Source: Rhizobacter sp. (GTDB taxonomy: Bacteria > Pseudomonadota > Gammaproteobacteria > Burkholderiales > Burkholderiaceae_C). From it: a stretch of 64,000 nucleotides of DNA. The notes below the pieces were generated by a model. That model was not told where the DNA came from. It made no database searches and saw nothing but the letters and a program-made list of their open reading frames with translations. The position numbers and the translations under genes were made by a program. Shown in pieces: positions 28,274 through 38,859 of this stretch. Position 1 is the stretch's first letter. Every line of letters starts with the position of its first letter. The DNA is taken from assembly GCA_019635355.1 (NCBI GenBank), contig JAHBZQ010000001.1:4464001-4528000 (forward strand), given 5' to 3'.

Positions 28274-29635
28274 TCAAGCCTCGGCCAGTGCCGCGCTTTC
28301 ACGCGTCGCCACTTCGGCCCGCAGCGAGTGCGGGTAGGCCTCGGTGATGGTCACGTCGATCAGCTGGCCGATCAGGCGCGGCTGGCCTGCGAAGTTGACG
28401 ATGCGGTTGCACTCGGTGCGGCCCATCAGCTCGTTCGCGTCCTTGCGTGACGGGCCTTCGACCAGGATCTTCTGCACCGTGCCGACCATCGCCTGGCCGA
28501 TGCGGCGCTGATTGGCCTCGATCACCGCCTGCAGGTGCTGAAGGCGCTTCAACTTCACCTCTTGCGGCGTGTCGTCATGCAGCGCGGCAGCCGGCGTGCC
28601 GGGTCGCGGGCTGAAGACGAAGCTGAAGCTGCTGTCGAAGCCGATGTCGTCGATCAGCTTCATCATCTTCGCGAAGTCGTCTTCCGTCTCGCCGGGGAAG
28701 CCGACGATGAAGTCGCTCGAGAGGCTGATGTTGGGCCGCACCGCGCGCAGCTTGCGCACCGTGCTCTTGAACTCCATCGCGGTGTAGCCGCGCTTCATCG
28801 CCATCAGGATGCGGTCGCTGCCGTGCTGCACCGGCAGGTGCACATGGTTCACGAGCTGAGGCACACGGCCGTAGGCATCGATCAGGCGCTGCGAGAACTC
28901 GTTGGGGTGGCTCGTGGTGTAGCGGATGCGCTCGATGCCGGGGATCTCGGCCACGTACTCGATGAGGAGCGCGAAGTCGGCGATCTCGCTGGTGTCACCC
29001 ATCTTGCCGCGGTAGGCGTTGACGTTCTGGCCGAGCAGCGTCACTTCCTTCACGCCCTGGTCGGCGAGGCCGGCCACTTCGACCAGCACGTCGTCGAAGG
29101 GGCGCGAGACCTCTTCGCCGCGGGTGTAGGGCACGACGCAGTAGCTGCAGTACTTGGAGCAGCCTTCCATGATCGACACGAAGGCGGTGGCGCCTTCGAC
29201 GCGCGCCGGTGGCAGGTTGTCGAACTTCTCGATCTCCGGAAAGCTGATGTCGACCTGCGGGCGGCGCTCGTGCCGGCGCTGCGCCAGCATCTGCGGCAGG
29301 CGGTGCAGCGTCTGCGGGCCGAACACCACATCGACATACGGCGCGCGCTCGATGATGGCCGCGCCTTCCTGGCTGGCCACACAGCCGCCCACGCCGATCA
29401 GCGTGCCCTTGGCCTTCAGGTGCTTCACGCGGCCGAGGTCGCTGAACACCTTCTCCTGCGCCTTCTCGCGCACCGAGCAGGTGTTGAAGAGGATCAGGTC
29501 GGCTTGCTCGACGTCGTCCGTCGACTCGTAGCCTTCGGCGGCGTGCAGCACGTCGGCCATCTTGTCCGAGTCGTACTCGTTCATCTGGCAGCCGAAGGTC
29601 TTGATGAAGACCTTCTTCGGGGTCGGGCCCTGCAT
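28274..29635 (-). CDS. miaB: tRNA-2-methylthio-N6-dimethylallyladenosine synthase MiaB
   Basis: 453 residues from the ATG at 29635 (MQGPTPKKVFIKTFGCQMN). The N-terminal UPF0004 domain holds the auxiliary-cluster cysteines (FGCQMNEYD, FNTCSVREKA, GGCVASQEG). The radical SAM motif is CSKYCSYC in EGCSKYCSYCVVPYTRG. A TRAM domain ends the protein. It methylthiolates adenosine 37 in tRNAs reading UNN codons. Full length and intact. Confidence 0.97.
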   Translation of the reverse strand: MQGPTPKKVFIKTFGCQMNEYDSDKMADVLHAAEGYESTDDVEQADLILFNTCSVREKAQEKVFSDLGRVKHLKAKGTLIGVGGCVASQEGAAIIERAPYVDVVFGPQTLHRLPQMLAQRRHERRPQVDISFPEIEKFDNLPPARVEGATAFVSIMEGCSKYCSYCVVPYTRGEEVSRPFDDVLVEVAGLADQGVKEVTLLGQNVNAYRGKMGDTSEIADFALLIEYVAEIPGIERIRYTTSHPNEFSQRLIDAYGRVPQLVNHVHLPVQHGSDRILMAMKRGYTAMEFKSTVRKLRAVRPNISLSSDFIVGFPGETEDDFAKMMKLIDDIGFDSSFSFVFSPRPGTPAAALHDDTPQEVKLKRLQHLQAVIEANQRRIGQAMVGTVQKILVEGPSRKDANELMGRTECNRIVNFAGQPRLIGQLIDVTITEAYPHSLRAEVATRESAALAEA

Positions 29636-29646
29636 GACGAGCCTCC

Positions 29647-30030
29647 TCAGGGCTTGACCCAGGCCTGCGCGGCCGGGTCGAACTGCCATGCTTGCGCCTC
29701 GGCCAGCGTCTCGGGCCAGGGCTTGCGCGCGATTTCTTCCGGGCGCAGCAGCCACACGTCCTTGATGAGGCCGGTGGTGTTCTCGAAGGTGTAGTTGACC
29801 GTCGCCTTCACGTTCACCGCCTCGCCCGACATGACCAGCATGTTGTTGAGGCCGCGGATGCGCGCACCCGGTGCCAGCTGGGCTGGCTTGCCATTGAGCA
29901 GGACCTGCGGCGGTGCGCCGAAGGTGATGACGCCGCGCAGGGCGTTTTGCGGGAAGTTGCGCTGCACTTGCGCGGCAGCGGGCAGGGCGAAGGCGATTGC
30001 AGCAGTGGCAACGGCAAGACAGCGGTACAT
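29647..30030 (-). CDS. Conserved exported protein, unknown function (127 aa)
   Basis: A Sec signal peptide (MYRCLAVATAAIAFALPAAA) is followed by a small, probably beta-rich periplasmic domain: ALRGVITFGAPPQVLLNGKPAQ, GARIRGLNNMLVMSG and VNVKATVNYTFENTTGLI. It ends 11 bases before the miaB start on the same strand and may be cotranscribed. Homologues occur in Burkholderiales without an assigned function. No cysteine pair or catalytic motif is visible in the mature part. Confidence 0.8.
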   Translation of the reverse strand: MYRCLAVATAAIAFALPAAAQVQRNFPQNALRGVITFGAPPQVLLNGKPAQLAPGARIRGLNNMLVMSGEAVNVKATVNYTFENTTGLIKDVWLLRPEEIARKPWPETLAEAQAWQFDPAAQAWVKP

Positions 30031-30134
30031 GGTGTTGATCCAGTGGCTGTGAAGAGGTGGATTGTGGGAGGCAGGCCCACCAAAGACAACGGCTCCGGGC
30101 CGTGATGACCGGGAGCCGCAGGGTAGAACTGATT

Positions 30135-30211
<77 letters not shown>

Positions 30212-30271
30212 TGAGCCGCGCATTATAGCCATCACTCGCAGGGCCTCTGTCACCTGCGCACACTCCCACCC

Positions 30272-31390
<1,119 letters not shown>

Positions 31391-32149
31391 TCAGCGGATC
31401 GAGGGGCCGCCGCCGCGCTGCGGTATGGGTGGCAGCGGTGCCGCTGCGCTGTCCATTTCGTCAAACCAGGTCGACGATGGCGGATCGTGTTGCTCCATGC
31501 CGTCGTCGTCGACGACCGCCGCAGCCGGGATGCGCTCGACGGCCGGTGCGCGGCTCGGGGCCACGGCCACGGGCCGCATCGCCGCCGTGGCCGCTGGCGC
31601 AGTGGCGGGGGCTTCCACCGGCATGCCGAGGATCGCGTTGCGAGCCCCGGTCGCGTTGGGGATCGCATCTTCACGCCACACGTGCAGCGGAATCTCGGCG
31701 GCCTTCAACACACGGTCCATGCGCGCGTGGCGTTGCCGGGTGCTTTCGTTTTCCTGGGCTTCGGGGGCGCGGATGTCGACGATCGCGATCACCTGCGAGA
31801 CGCTGTCGCACACCACGAGGTCGCCGCACAGCACGCCCACGCGGCGCAGCCATTCCGAATATGAGTGGCGTGTGGGCACTTTGAGGAAGCGCGCCAGCGG
31901 CACCTGCGCCAGGATGATGTGCTCCGGCAACCCGGCCCGGAGCGCCGCATAGGCCTTGCGTTCGGGGGTGGTCATCACGCGTGTGGCCTGCGGGTGCCAA
32001 GACATCAGCGTGTCCAGGCCTTCCATCGAGCGCACCTTGTTGTTGCGGCGGGATTTGCTGTCGTCAGCACGCTTGGCGCGCTTCTGCCACAACACCCACC
32101 CCAGCGCTGCCAGCAACAGCAGCCCGCCGACGATCAACAGCATGTCCAT
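31391..32149 (-). CDS. DUF2726 family membrane-anchored protein
   Basis: 252 residues. An N-terminal membrane helix (MLLIVGGLLLLAALGWVLWQ) precedes a basic linker and a cytoplasmic DUF2726 domain (about 45-165), with TTPERKAYAALRAGLPEHIIL, RHSYSEWLRRVGVLCGDLVVC and IAIVDIRAPEAQ. The domain resembles a restriction-endonuclease-like fold in overall pattern, but I do not see an intact PD-(D/E)xK site. The C-terminal 90 residues are low-complexity Ala/Pro. Function unknown. Confidence 0.85.
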   Translation of the reverse strand: MDMLLIVGGLLLLAALGWVLWQKRAKRADDSKSRRNNKVRSMEGLDTLMSWHPQATRVMTTPERKAYAALRAGLPEHIILAQVPLARFLKVPTRHSYSEWLRRVGVLCGDLVVCDSVSQVIAIVDIRAPEAQENESTRQRHARMDRVLKAAEIPLHVWREDAIPNATGARNAILGMPVEAPATAPAATAAMRPVAVAPSRAPAVERIPAAAVVDDDGMEQHDPPSSTWFDEMDSAAAPLPPIPQRGGGPSIR

Positions 32150-32254
32150 GTCATCACTAACCCGTGTTCGCGAACACTGACCATATCTGGCCGGCCGGGA
32201 GCGGTCAACTCGCCCATGCTGCGCCGCACCAGCGCAGCCACGGTCCGCGAGGGA

Positions 32255-33664
32255 TCAGCGCAGGCCGCCGGGGCCGCCCATGCCCTTCATGCCGCCCATG
32301 CGCTTCATCATCTTCATCAGGCCGCCGCCTTTCATCTTCTTCATCATCCCCTGCATCTGGTCGAACTGATTGAGCAGACGGTTGACGTCTTGCACCTGTA
32401 CGCCGGCACCGGCGGCGATGCGGCGCTTGCGGGTGGCCTTGAGCAGCTCGGGCTTGCGGCGCTCGAGCGGTGTCATCGAATTGATGATGCCTTCCATGCG
32501 GCGCACGTCGCGCTCGGCACGGTCCATGTCGGCCTGGCCGATGTTCGCGGCCTTGCCGCCCGTCATCTGGGTGGGCAGCTTGTCCATGAGGCCGGAGAGG
32601 CCGCCCATCTTCTTCATCTGGCTGATCTGGGCGAGAAAGTCATTGAGGTCGAAGTTGTCGCCCGACTTGAGCTTGTCGGCGAGCTTCTGCGCGGCGGCAA
32701 CGTCGACGCCCTTCTGCACTTCTTCGACCAGGGCCACGATGTCGCCCATGCCGAGCACGCGGCCGGCGTGGCGCTGTGCGTCGAAGACTTCGAGGCCGTC
32801 GATCTTCTCGCTGACCCCGGCGAACTTGATCGGCGCCCCCGTGATCTGCCGCACCGAGAGGGCCGCGCCGCCGCGCGAGTCGCCATCGGTCTTGGTGAGC
32901 ACGATGCCGGTGAGCGGCAGGGCTTCCTTGAAGGCCTTGGCCGTGTTGATCGCGTCCTGGCCCTGCATGGCGTCGACGACAAAGAGCGTCTCGACCGGCT
33001 TCACCGCGGCGTGCAGCTCGGCGATCTCCTTCATCAGCGCTTCGTCGATCGCCAGGCGGCCGGCGGTGTCGACCAGCAGCACGTCGAAGTAATGCCGGCG
33101 TGCGTGGTTGAGTGCGGCGGTGGCGATGGCCACCGGCTTGTCGGTGGCGGTGGAGGGGAACCACTCCGCGCCGGCCTGCTTGCTCACCGTCTTGAGCTGC
33201 TCGATGGCGGCAGGGCGGTACACGTCGGCCGAGACCGTCAGCACCTTCTTCTTGCGCTTCTCGATCAGGTGCTTCGCGAGCTTGGCCGTGGTGGTGGTCT
33301 TGCCCGCACCTTGCAGGCCGGCCATCAGGATCACCGCCGGCGGCTGGGCCGCGAGGTTGATGTCAGCCGGGGGCTTCACCGCGCCCGTCGCCGGGTCGAC
33401 CTCGCCCATCGTGGCGGCGAGTTCCTTGTTGACGATGCCCACCAGCGCCTGGCCCGGCGTGAGCGAGCCCACGACCTCGGCACCGAGCGCCTTCTCCTTC
33501 ACACGGGCGATGAAATCTCGCACCACCGGCAGGGCGACGTCGGCCTCGAGCAGGGCCATGCGCACTTCGCGCAGCATGTCCTGCACGTTGCTTTCGGTGA
33601 TGCGGGCCTGGCCGCGCATCGTCTTGACGAGACGACTCAGACGGTCGGTGAGGGCTGATGCCAT
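32255..33664 (-). CDS. ffh: Signal recognition particle protein Ffh (SRP54)
   Basis: 469 residues from the ATG at 33664 (MASALTDRLSRLVKTMRGQ). The NG GTPase domain has LQGAGKTTTTAKLA, DTAGRLAID and TKTDGDSRGG. The Met-rich M domain contains GGGLMKMMKRMGGMKGMGG at the C terminus and the RNA-binding segment TRKRRIAAGAGVQVQDVN. Ffh binds signal sequences with 4.5S RNA and pairs with FtsY, encoded 0.9 kb away. It is divergent from the CcsA-like gene. Confidence 0.98.
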   Translation of the reverse strand: MASALTDRLSRLVKTMRGQARITESNVQDMLREVRMALLEADVALPVVRDFIARVKEKALGAEVVGSLTPGQALVGIVNKELAATMGEVDPATGAVKPPADINLAAQPPAVILMAGLQGAGKTTTTAKLAKHLIEKRKKKVLTVSADVYRPAAIEQLKTVSKQAGAEWFPSTATDKPVAIATAALNHARRHYFDVLLVDTAGRLAIDEALMKEIAELHAAVKPVETLFVVDAMQGQDAINTAKAFKEALPLTGIVLTKTDGDSRGGAALSVRQITGAPIKFAGVSEKIDGLEVFDAQRHAGRVLGMGDIVALVEEVQKGVDVAAAQKLADKLKSGDNFDLNDFLAQISQMKKMGGLSGLMDKLPTQMTGGKAANIGQADMDRAERDVRRMEGIINSMTPLERRKPELLKATRKRRIAAGAGVQVQDVNRLLNQFDQMQGMMKKMKGGGLMKMMKRMGGMKGMGGPGGLR

Positions 33665-33713
33665 GGGGGAGTTGGGTACGCGAGAACCGGGCACCCGAAA
33701 GTACACTGTGCCG

Positions 33714-34541
33714 ATGATTTTATCGTCGGGCTCCTCGGAAGCGGCCAACGTTCCAGCCATGTTCGTGTTGTGGGTGCCGAGTGTCTTGGCCCTCGCGGCT
33801 TACGCCGCCGCAGTGCTGTGGCGCGACGAGTCGACCGGCCCGTGGGCGCACCGCCTGCTGTTCGTGGGTTGGCTGGCGCACGGTATGGCGACCGCCGTCG
33901 ACATGGCCGGGATCGGCAGCACGGTGTCGGGCGCGCGCTTCGGTTTTGCGCCGGCGTTGTCGGCTACGCTCTGGCTCGTGGTGGCGGTCTACGCGGTCGA
34001 GAGCCGATGGGTGCCGCTGCCTGGTGTGCGGCGCACGCTTGCCGGCCTCGGCCTGATCGCGGTGGCGCTGGCGATGGTGTTTCCGGGGGAATTCCGGCCG
34101 CAGGCGGCGTCGAACTGGGCGCCTTTGCACTGGGTGCTGGGCATCGCCTCGTATGGCCTTTTCGGCGCGGCGGTGCTGCATGCGGCGATGCTCGACCGGG
34201 CCGAGCGGCAGTTGCGGCTCAAGACCGTGGCCGGTGCGGGCATGCCACTGCTGCGCCTGGAGCGCCTCACCTTCCAGTTCGTCACGGCGGGCTTTGCGCT
34301 GCTCACGGCCACCTTGGTGCTCGGCTGGTGGTTCTCGAGCCCCTGGCGTTGGGACCATAAATCGGTGTTCTCGGTGCTCGCCTGGCTCGTGTTCGCCGGC
34401 CTGCTGACGGGGCGGCAGGCGTTTGGCTGGCGTGGGCGCCGTGCGGTGCGGGGGCTGTATGCCGGCGTGGTGCTGCTGCTGCTCGCTTACGCCGGGTCGC
34501 GCTTCGTGTTGGAAGTCCTCTTGAAACGGCCTGTCGCCTGA
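33714..34541 (+). CDS. Cytochrome c assembly (CcsA/YpjD-like) inner-membrane protein
   Basis: 275 residues from the ATG at 33714 (MILSSGSSE); an ATG at 33759 is possible. Eight hydrophobic helices, with a Trp-rich periplasmic segment late in the protein (LVLGWWFSSPWRWDHKSVFSVLAW) similar to the WWD-type haem-handling motif of CcmC/CcsA proteins. Conserved histidines (APLHWVLGIASYG, WDHKS) are haem-ligand candidates. It may take part in haem export or cytochrome c maturation, or be a YpjD relative of unknown role. It lies immediately upstream of a zinc-ribbon gene and pilS. Confidence 0.85.
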   Translation: MILSSGSSEAANVPAMFVLWVPSVLALAAYAAAVLWRDESTGPWAHRLLFVGWLAHGMATAVDMAGIGSTVSGARFGFAPALSATLWLVVAVYAVESRWVPLPGVRRTLAGLGLIAVALAMVFPGEFRPQAASNWAPLHWVLGIASYGLFGAAVLHAAMLDRAERQLRLKTVAGAGMPLLRLERLTFQFVTAGFALLTATLVLGWWFSSPWRWDHKSVFSVLAWLVFAGLLTGRQAFGWRGRRAVRGLYAGVVLLLLAYAGSRFVLEVLLKRPVA

Positions 34542-34548
34542 GGCGCCC

Positions 34549-34791
34549 ATGAAATTCATCCTGCTGCTGGCCGTGGTGCTCGGAACCATCTGGTTGATGC
34601 GCTCTCTGCGCAAGCCGAAGCTGCCACCGCGGCCCGATGCCGCCCCGCCGCCCCCCGCCATCCCTGAAGACATGGTCAGCTGCGCACAGTGCGGCGTGCA
34701 CCTGCCGCGCAGCGAGTCGCTGCCCGGGCGCGGTGGCGTGTTTTGCAGCGAGGCCCACCGCAGCCTCTTCGAGCGCTCACGGGGCGACTGA
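34549..34791 (+). CDS. Small membrane-anchored zinc-ribbon protein (PP0621 family)
   Basis: 80 residues. An N-terminal membrane helix (MKFILLLAVVLGTIWLMRSL) is followed by a Pro-rich linker and a compact metal site CAQCGVHLPRSE with FCSEAH later. The layout fits the PP0621 family. It starts 7 bases after the CcsA-like gene, and its TGA shares one base with the pilS ATG (TGATG at 34789-34793), so the three genes are likely one operon. Confidence 0.85.
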   Translation: MKFILLLAVVLGTIWLMRSLRKPKLPPRPDAAPPPPAIPEDMVSCAQCGVHLPRSESLPGRGGVFCSEAHRSLFERSRGD

Positions 34792-36716
34792 TGGCCAACC
34801 CCTCGCGCAGTGGCGAACGGCGTGCGGCCGAGCGCCGCCGCATGGCGAGCACGCCCAAGCCGAGGCCGGTGGACGAGTCGTGGTTCGGCGCGCTCGGTGT
34901 CGATGGCGACACCCAGCTGCGCGGCGAGGTGCCGTCGGCCGACGATGAATCTCGCTACGACGGCAACTGGGCCGCGATGCGCGGCAACGAAGGTGATTCC
35001 CGCTTCCTGACCCGCCAGGCCCGCCGCATCATCGGCTCGGGCCAGACGGCCTTCCAGCGCATCTATGGCGCGTTCATCGCGGCGCGGGCCGCCCTGGGCC
35101 TGGCGCTGATCGCGACGGTGGCGGTTGCGGGCTTCTTTGCGGTGCGGCCATCGCTGGCCGTGCTGGTGGTGAGCGTCCTCTACGCGGCCTTGTCGGTGTC
35201 GACGTGGTTGCTGCCGCGGCTGCGGCGGTCTGCGGCACCCAAGGCCCTGTCGAAGATGGGCAGCCCGCAGTGGCTCGCGACCATCGGTGTCGACATCGTG
35301 TGCTTCATCGCGCTGCACGTGCTGTCGCCCGCAGCCACGCTCAACTACGTCGCCCTGCTCGTGTTGCCGGTGCTGATGGCGGGCGTGCTCACGCCACGAA
35401 CGATGGCGCTGGCCACGGCGGCGATCGTGACGCTGGCGCTGCTCGGCATTGCCGGGTGGGGCGTGGTGTCGGGCGGCGAGGTCACGCTGCTGATGACGCA
35501 AGCCGGCCTGGCCGGCAGCGGCTTCTTCGTCATCACCTTGCTCGCGGGCGAGCTGGCGGGCCGCCTGGCACGCGAAGAGTTGACCGCCAAGGGCAGCCTC
35601 GAGCTCGCCCGCCAGCAGGCGCAGCTCAACCGCCTGGTGATCGAGGAGATGCAGGAAGGCGTGCTGGTGGTCGACCGCCGCGGGCGCGTGCGCGCGGCCA
35701 ACCCCGCCGCCCGGGTCTTGCTGGCCCCCGAGGGAATGTGCCGCGAGGCGCCGTTCCAGCTGCGCAACGTCGAGGCCTGGCGCAGCCTGGTCGCGGCCGT
35801 CGAGCGCGCCTTTGCCGAGGCCGCCTGGCCGGAAGCCGGCCGCGATGTGGTGCTCGCCTTCGAAAGTGCGCTCGCGCGCACCCTGCGCGTGCGCATGCGC
35901 TTCACGCGTCGCCGCGAGCCACAGGCCAGCGAAGAGCTGTGCGTGCTGTTCCTCGAAGACGTGCGCAGCATGCAGGCCCGCACCCGGCAGGAAAAGCTCG
36001 CCGCGATGGGCCGCATTTCCGCCGGCATCGCCCACGAGATCCGCAACCCCTTGGCGGCCATTTCGCAAGCCAATGCCTTGATGGCCGAAGACGCCACCAC
36101 GCCGTCGCAGCGACAGCTCACGCGCATGGTGTCCGACAACGTCGAGCGGCTCAAACGCATCGTCGACGACGTGATGGAAGTGGCGCCGAGCGACGTGCGC
36201 GCCACCGGCCCGATCGATGCTGTGTCGCTGATCGCTTCGGTGTGCTCCGAATGGGCGCGCACGAACGGCGTGGTGCTGGGCGACCAGAGCGTGCTGCAGG
36301 TCAAGCTGCCCGACGAGCCCGTCGGCGTGGTGTTCGACGCCGACCACCTGCGGCGCGTGCTCGTCAACCTGCTCGACAACGGCTGCCGGCACGCCACCAA
36401 GCGGCCGGGCGCGGTGATGCTGCGGCTGTATGTGCGCGACGAAACCCATGCCGTCTTGAGTGTCGCCAGCGACGGTGACCCCATCCCGCCGGAAGTGGAG
36501 CGCTACCTCTTCGAACCCTTCTTCTCCACACGAAGCCGGGGCACGGGGCTGGGCTTGTATATTTGCCGCGAACTTTGCGAGCGCTACGGCGCCCGCATCG
36601 ACTACCGGCTGCGCAGCGCCGTCGAAAGCAACCGCAACGAGTTCTCGGTCGCGATGCGCCGCCAGGCCCTGCCAGAGAACGTTGCCGCCGAAGCACGATT
36701 GCAATTGTCCTCATGA
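34791..36716 (+). CDS. pilS: Sensor histidine kinase PilS
   Basis: 641 residues. A polar extension of about 80 residues precedes six hydrophobic helices (about 90-265). A PAS domain follows (about 280-390, with EMQEGVLVVDRRGRVRAANPAA), then a kinase core. The phosphorylated His is residue 415 in AGIAHEIRNPLAAIS. The N box (LVNLLDNGCRHA) and G2 box (GTGLGLYICRELCERYG) are intact. PilS senses membrane pilin level and controls PilR in the paradigm system. It is coupled to pilR by ATGA at 36713. The N-terminal extension is longer than in Pseudomonas PilS. Confidence 0.93.
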   Translation: MANPSRSGERRAAERRRMASTPKPRPVDESWFGALGVDGDTQLRGEVPSADDESRYDGNWAAMRGNEGDSRFLTRQARRIIGSGQTAFQRIYGAFIAARAALGLALIATVAVAGFFAVRPSLAVLVVSVLYAALSVSTWLLPRLRRSAAPKALSKMGSPQWLATIGVDIVCFIALHVLSPAATLNYVALLVLPVLMAGVLTPRTMALATAAIVTLALLGIAGWGVVSGGEVTLLMTQAGLAGSGFFVITLLAGELAGRLAREELTAKGSLELARQQAQLNRLVIEEMQEGVLVVDRRGRVRAANPAARVLLAPEGMCREAPFQLRNVEAWRSLVAAVERAFAEAAWPEAGRDVVLAFESALARTLRVRMRFTRRREPQASEELCVLFLEDVRSMQARTRQEKLAAMGRISAGIAHEIRNPLAAISQANALMAEDATTPSQRQLTRMVSDNVERLKRIVDDVMEVAPSDVRATGPIDAVSLIASVCSEWARTNGVVLGDQSVLQVKLPDEPVGVVFDADHLRRVLVNLLDNGCRHATKRPGAVMLRLYVRDETHAVLSVASDGDPIPPEVERYLFEPFFSTRSRGTGLGLYICRELCERYGARIDYRLRSAVESNRNEFSVAMRRQALPENVAAEARLQLSS

Positions 36717-38272
36717 CGTCATCCCCTTCGCATTTCAGCCTGCTGGTCGTCGACGACGAACCGGACCTGCGCACGCTGTACGAGCTGACCTTGCTGCGGG
36801 AGGGGTACGACGTCGAGACGGCGGGAACCGTCGAAGACGCCTGGCTGCACCTGAAGGACCGCACCTACAGCGCCGTCATCACCGACATGCGTCTGCCCGA
36901 TGGCACCGGGCTCGATCTCCTGCGCCGGCTCGAAGAGGCTGGCCGGCGCGAGAAGGCCATCGTCATCACCGCCTACGGATCCGCCGAGAACGCGGTCGAG
37001 GCGCTGAAGGCGGGCGCCTACGACTACCTCACGAAGCCCGTCGACCTGAAGCAGTTCCGCGCCGTCGTGGCCTCGGCGCTCGGGCGTGCACCGGCGGCGT
37101 CGCCCACCGTGGTGCCGTCGAGCCTGCCCTCGAGCCACGGCGCTGCACCGGCCGGCGCGCCGCGCGCCGCAGCCCTCGAAGCCGCACCGCCGGCCATCCC
37201 CACGAGCCAGGCCATGAACCGCATGGCCGGCCAGTCGCCGGCCATGCAACAGGTGCGCGCACTGGTCGACAAGGTGGCCCGCAGCATGGCGCCGGTGCTG
37301 GTCAATGGCGAGTCGGGCACGGGCAAGGAACTGGTGGCACGATCCATCCACGAGGTGAGCCCGCGGGCAGGGCAACCGTTCATCGCGGTGAACTGCAGCG
37401 CCATCCCCGAGCATCTGCTCGAAGCCGAGTTCTTCGGCTACCGCAAGGGCGCCTTCACCGGTGCGGCCGACGACCGCGAAGGCTTCTTCCAGGCCGCCAA
37501 CGGTGGCACGCTGTTCCTCGACGAAATCGGTGACCTGCCGCTGGCGATGCAGAGCAAGCTCCTGCGTGCCATTCAGGAGCGCTCGGTGCGCCCCGTCGGC
37601 GCGGTGAGCGAGCAGGCGGTCAACGTGCGCCTTTTGAGCGCCACCCACAAAGACCTGGGTGCCGAGGTGCAGGCGGGCCGCTTCCGGCAGGATCTTTATT
37701 ACCGCCTCAACGTGATCCAGATCCGGGTGCCGCCGTTGCGGGAGCGCTTGGAAGACCTGCCCGCCATCTGCGAGCGTGTGCTCGAACGCATCTCGCGCGA
37801 TGCCGGCGTGTGGCCACCGCCGCGGCTCACGCGCGAGGCACTCGCCCACCTCTCGCGATACAGCTTCCCCGGCAACGTGCGGGAGCTTGAAAACCTGCTG
37901 CACCGTGCCGTTGCCTTCTCGGGTGGTGAAGACATCGACGTCTCCGATCTCGACGTGCTGGACCTTGCTCTGGACATGCCGGATGCGGTGTCGTCGTCTG
38001 CGATCGCGTCGGTGGCGGCTGCGCCCGCCGCCCCGGTGCCCGCGCAGGCGCCGGCACCTGCGCCGCTTCCCACCGACCTGGCAGCCTACCTCGACGAGGT
38101 GGAGCGCGACGTGCTCGAACGCGCGCTCGAGCGGTACCGCTACAACCGCACTGCGGCGGGGGCGAGCCTCGGCCTGTCCCTGCGGCAGATGCGCTATCGC
38201 ATGGCGCGCCTCGGCGTGCATGTGGGTGGTGAGCCCGAAGCGCCCGAGACCGAGCGCGGCGACGACACATGA
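36713..38272 (+). CDS. pilR: Sigma-54-dependent response regulator PilR
   Basis: 519 residues. The receiver domain has acidic pocket VVDDEPD and phosphoacceptor D58 (ITDMRLPDG). After an Ala/Pro linker comes the AAA+ domain with GESGTGKELVARSIH, the sigma-54 contact loop GAFTGA, and NGGTLFLDEIGDLPL. A Fis-type helix-turn-helix (YNRTAAGASLGLSLRQMRYRM) ends the protein. It activates pilin transcription in the known system, and no pilA is in this window. Its stop overlaps the ampD start (ATGA at 38269). Confidence 0.95.
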   Translation: MTSSPSHFSLLVVDDEPDLRTLYELTLLREGYDVETAGTVEDAWLHLKDRTYSAVITDMRLPDGTGLDLLRRLEEAGRREKAIVITAYGSAENAVEALKAGAYDYLTKPVDLKQFRAVVASALGRAPAASPTVVPSSLPSSHGAAPAGAPRAAALEAAPPAIPTSQAMNRMAGQSPAMQQVRALVDKVARSMAPVLVNGESGTGKELVARSIHEVSPRAGQPFIAVNCSAIPEHLLEAEFFGYRKGAFTGAADDREGFFQAANGGTLFLDEIGDLPLAMQSKLLRAIQERSVRPVGAVSEQAVNVRLLSATHKDLGAEVQAGRFRQDLYYRLNVIQIRVPPLRERLEDLPAICERVLERISRDAGVWPPPRLTREALAHLSRYSFPGNVRELENLLHRAVAFSGGEDIDVSDLDVLDLALDMPDAVSSSAIASVAAAPAAPVPAQAPAPAPLPTDLAAYLDEVERDVLERALERYRYNRTAAGASLGLSLRQMRYRMARLGVHVGGEPEAPETERGDDT

Positions 38273-38859
38273 CGACGCCCTCGCAGTCGGCCCGCAAGGG
38301 CTGGCTCGACGAGGCCCGGGCGTGCCCGTCCCCCAACTTCGGCCCACGGCCGACCGGCGTCGACATCGACCTGGCGTTGATCCATTCGATCAGCTTGCCG
38401 CCCGGCATCTATGGCGGTGACGAGATCGAGCGCCTCTTCACCAACCGGCTCGACTGGGAGGCCCACCCGTACTTCCAGCAGATCCGCGGGCTGGAGGTGT
38501 CGTCGCATTTCGTGCTGCGGCGCGATGGCGAGCTGCTGCAGTTCGTCTCGTGCGAAGACCGCGCCTGGCATGCCGGCCGCTCGGTCTGGCGGGGGCGCGA
38601 GAACTGCAACGACTATTCCATCGGCATCGAGCTCGAAGGCCTGGAAGGCGAGCAGTTCGAACCGGCGCAGTACGACGCGCTCACCGTGCTGCTGCAGCGC
38701 CTGGCGTGCGACTACCCGCTGCAGTGGGTGGTTGGCCACGAGCATGTGGCGCCCGGCCGCAAGCAGGATCCGGGGCCCGGTTTCGACTGGGCGCGTTTGA
38801 AGTCGCAGCTCGGCTGGTCCGCTCGGTACTTTCCCGACAACACGTCTCCTGCATTTTGA
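38269..38859 (+). CDS. ampD: 1,6-anhydro-N-acetylmuramyl-L-alanine amidase AmpD
   Basis: 196 residues of the cytoplasmic amidase_2 family with no signal peptide. Zinc-ligand His and Asp residues fit LIHSISLPPG, SSHFVLRRDGE, WHAGRS and GHEHVAPGRKQDPGPGFDW. It hydrolyses anhydro-muropeptides during wall recycling; mpl later in the window re-uses the tripeptide. Cotranscription with pilS-pilR is implied by the overlap with pilR and is common in Burkholderiales. Confidence 0.94.
   Translation: MTTPSQSARKGWLDEARACPSPNFGPRPTGVDIDLALIHSISLPPGIYGGDEIERLFTNRLDWEAHPYFQQIRGLEVSSHFVLRRDGELLQFVSCEDRAWHAGRSVWRGRENCNDYSIGIELEGLEGEQFEPAQYDALTVLLQRLACDYPLQWVVGHEHVAPGRKQDPGPGFDWARLKSQLGWSARYFPDNTSPAF

Noticed and set aside
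33720..36704. Minus-strand open frame of about 990 codons opposite the CcsA-like gene and pilS
   Set aside because: It is antisense to well-supported genes and its translation has no family signature.
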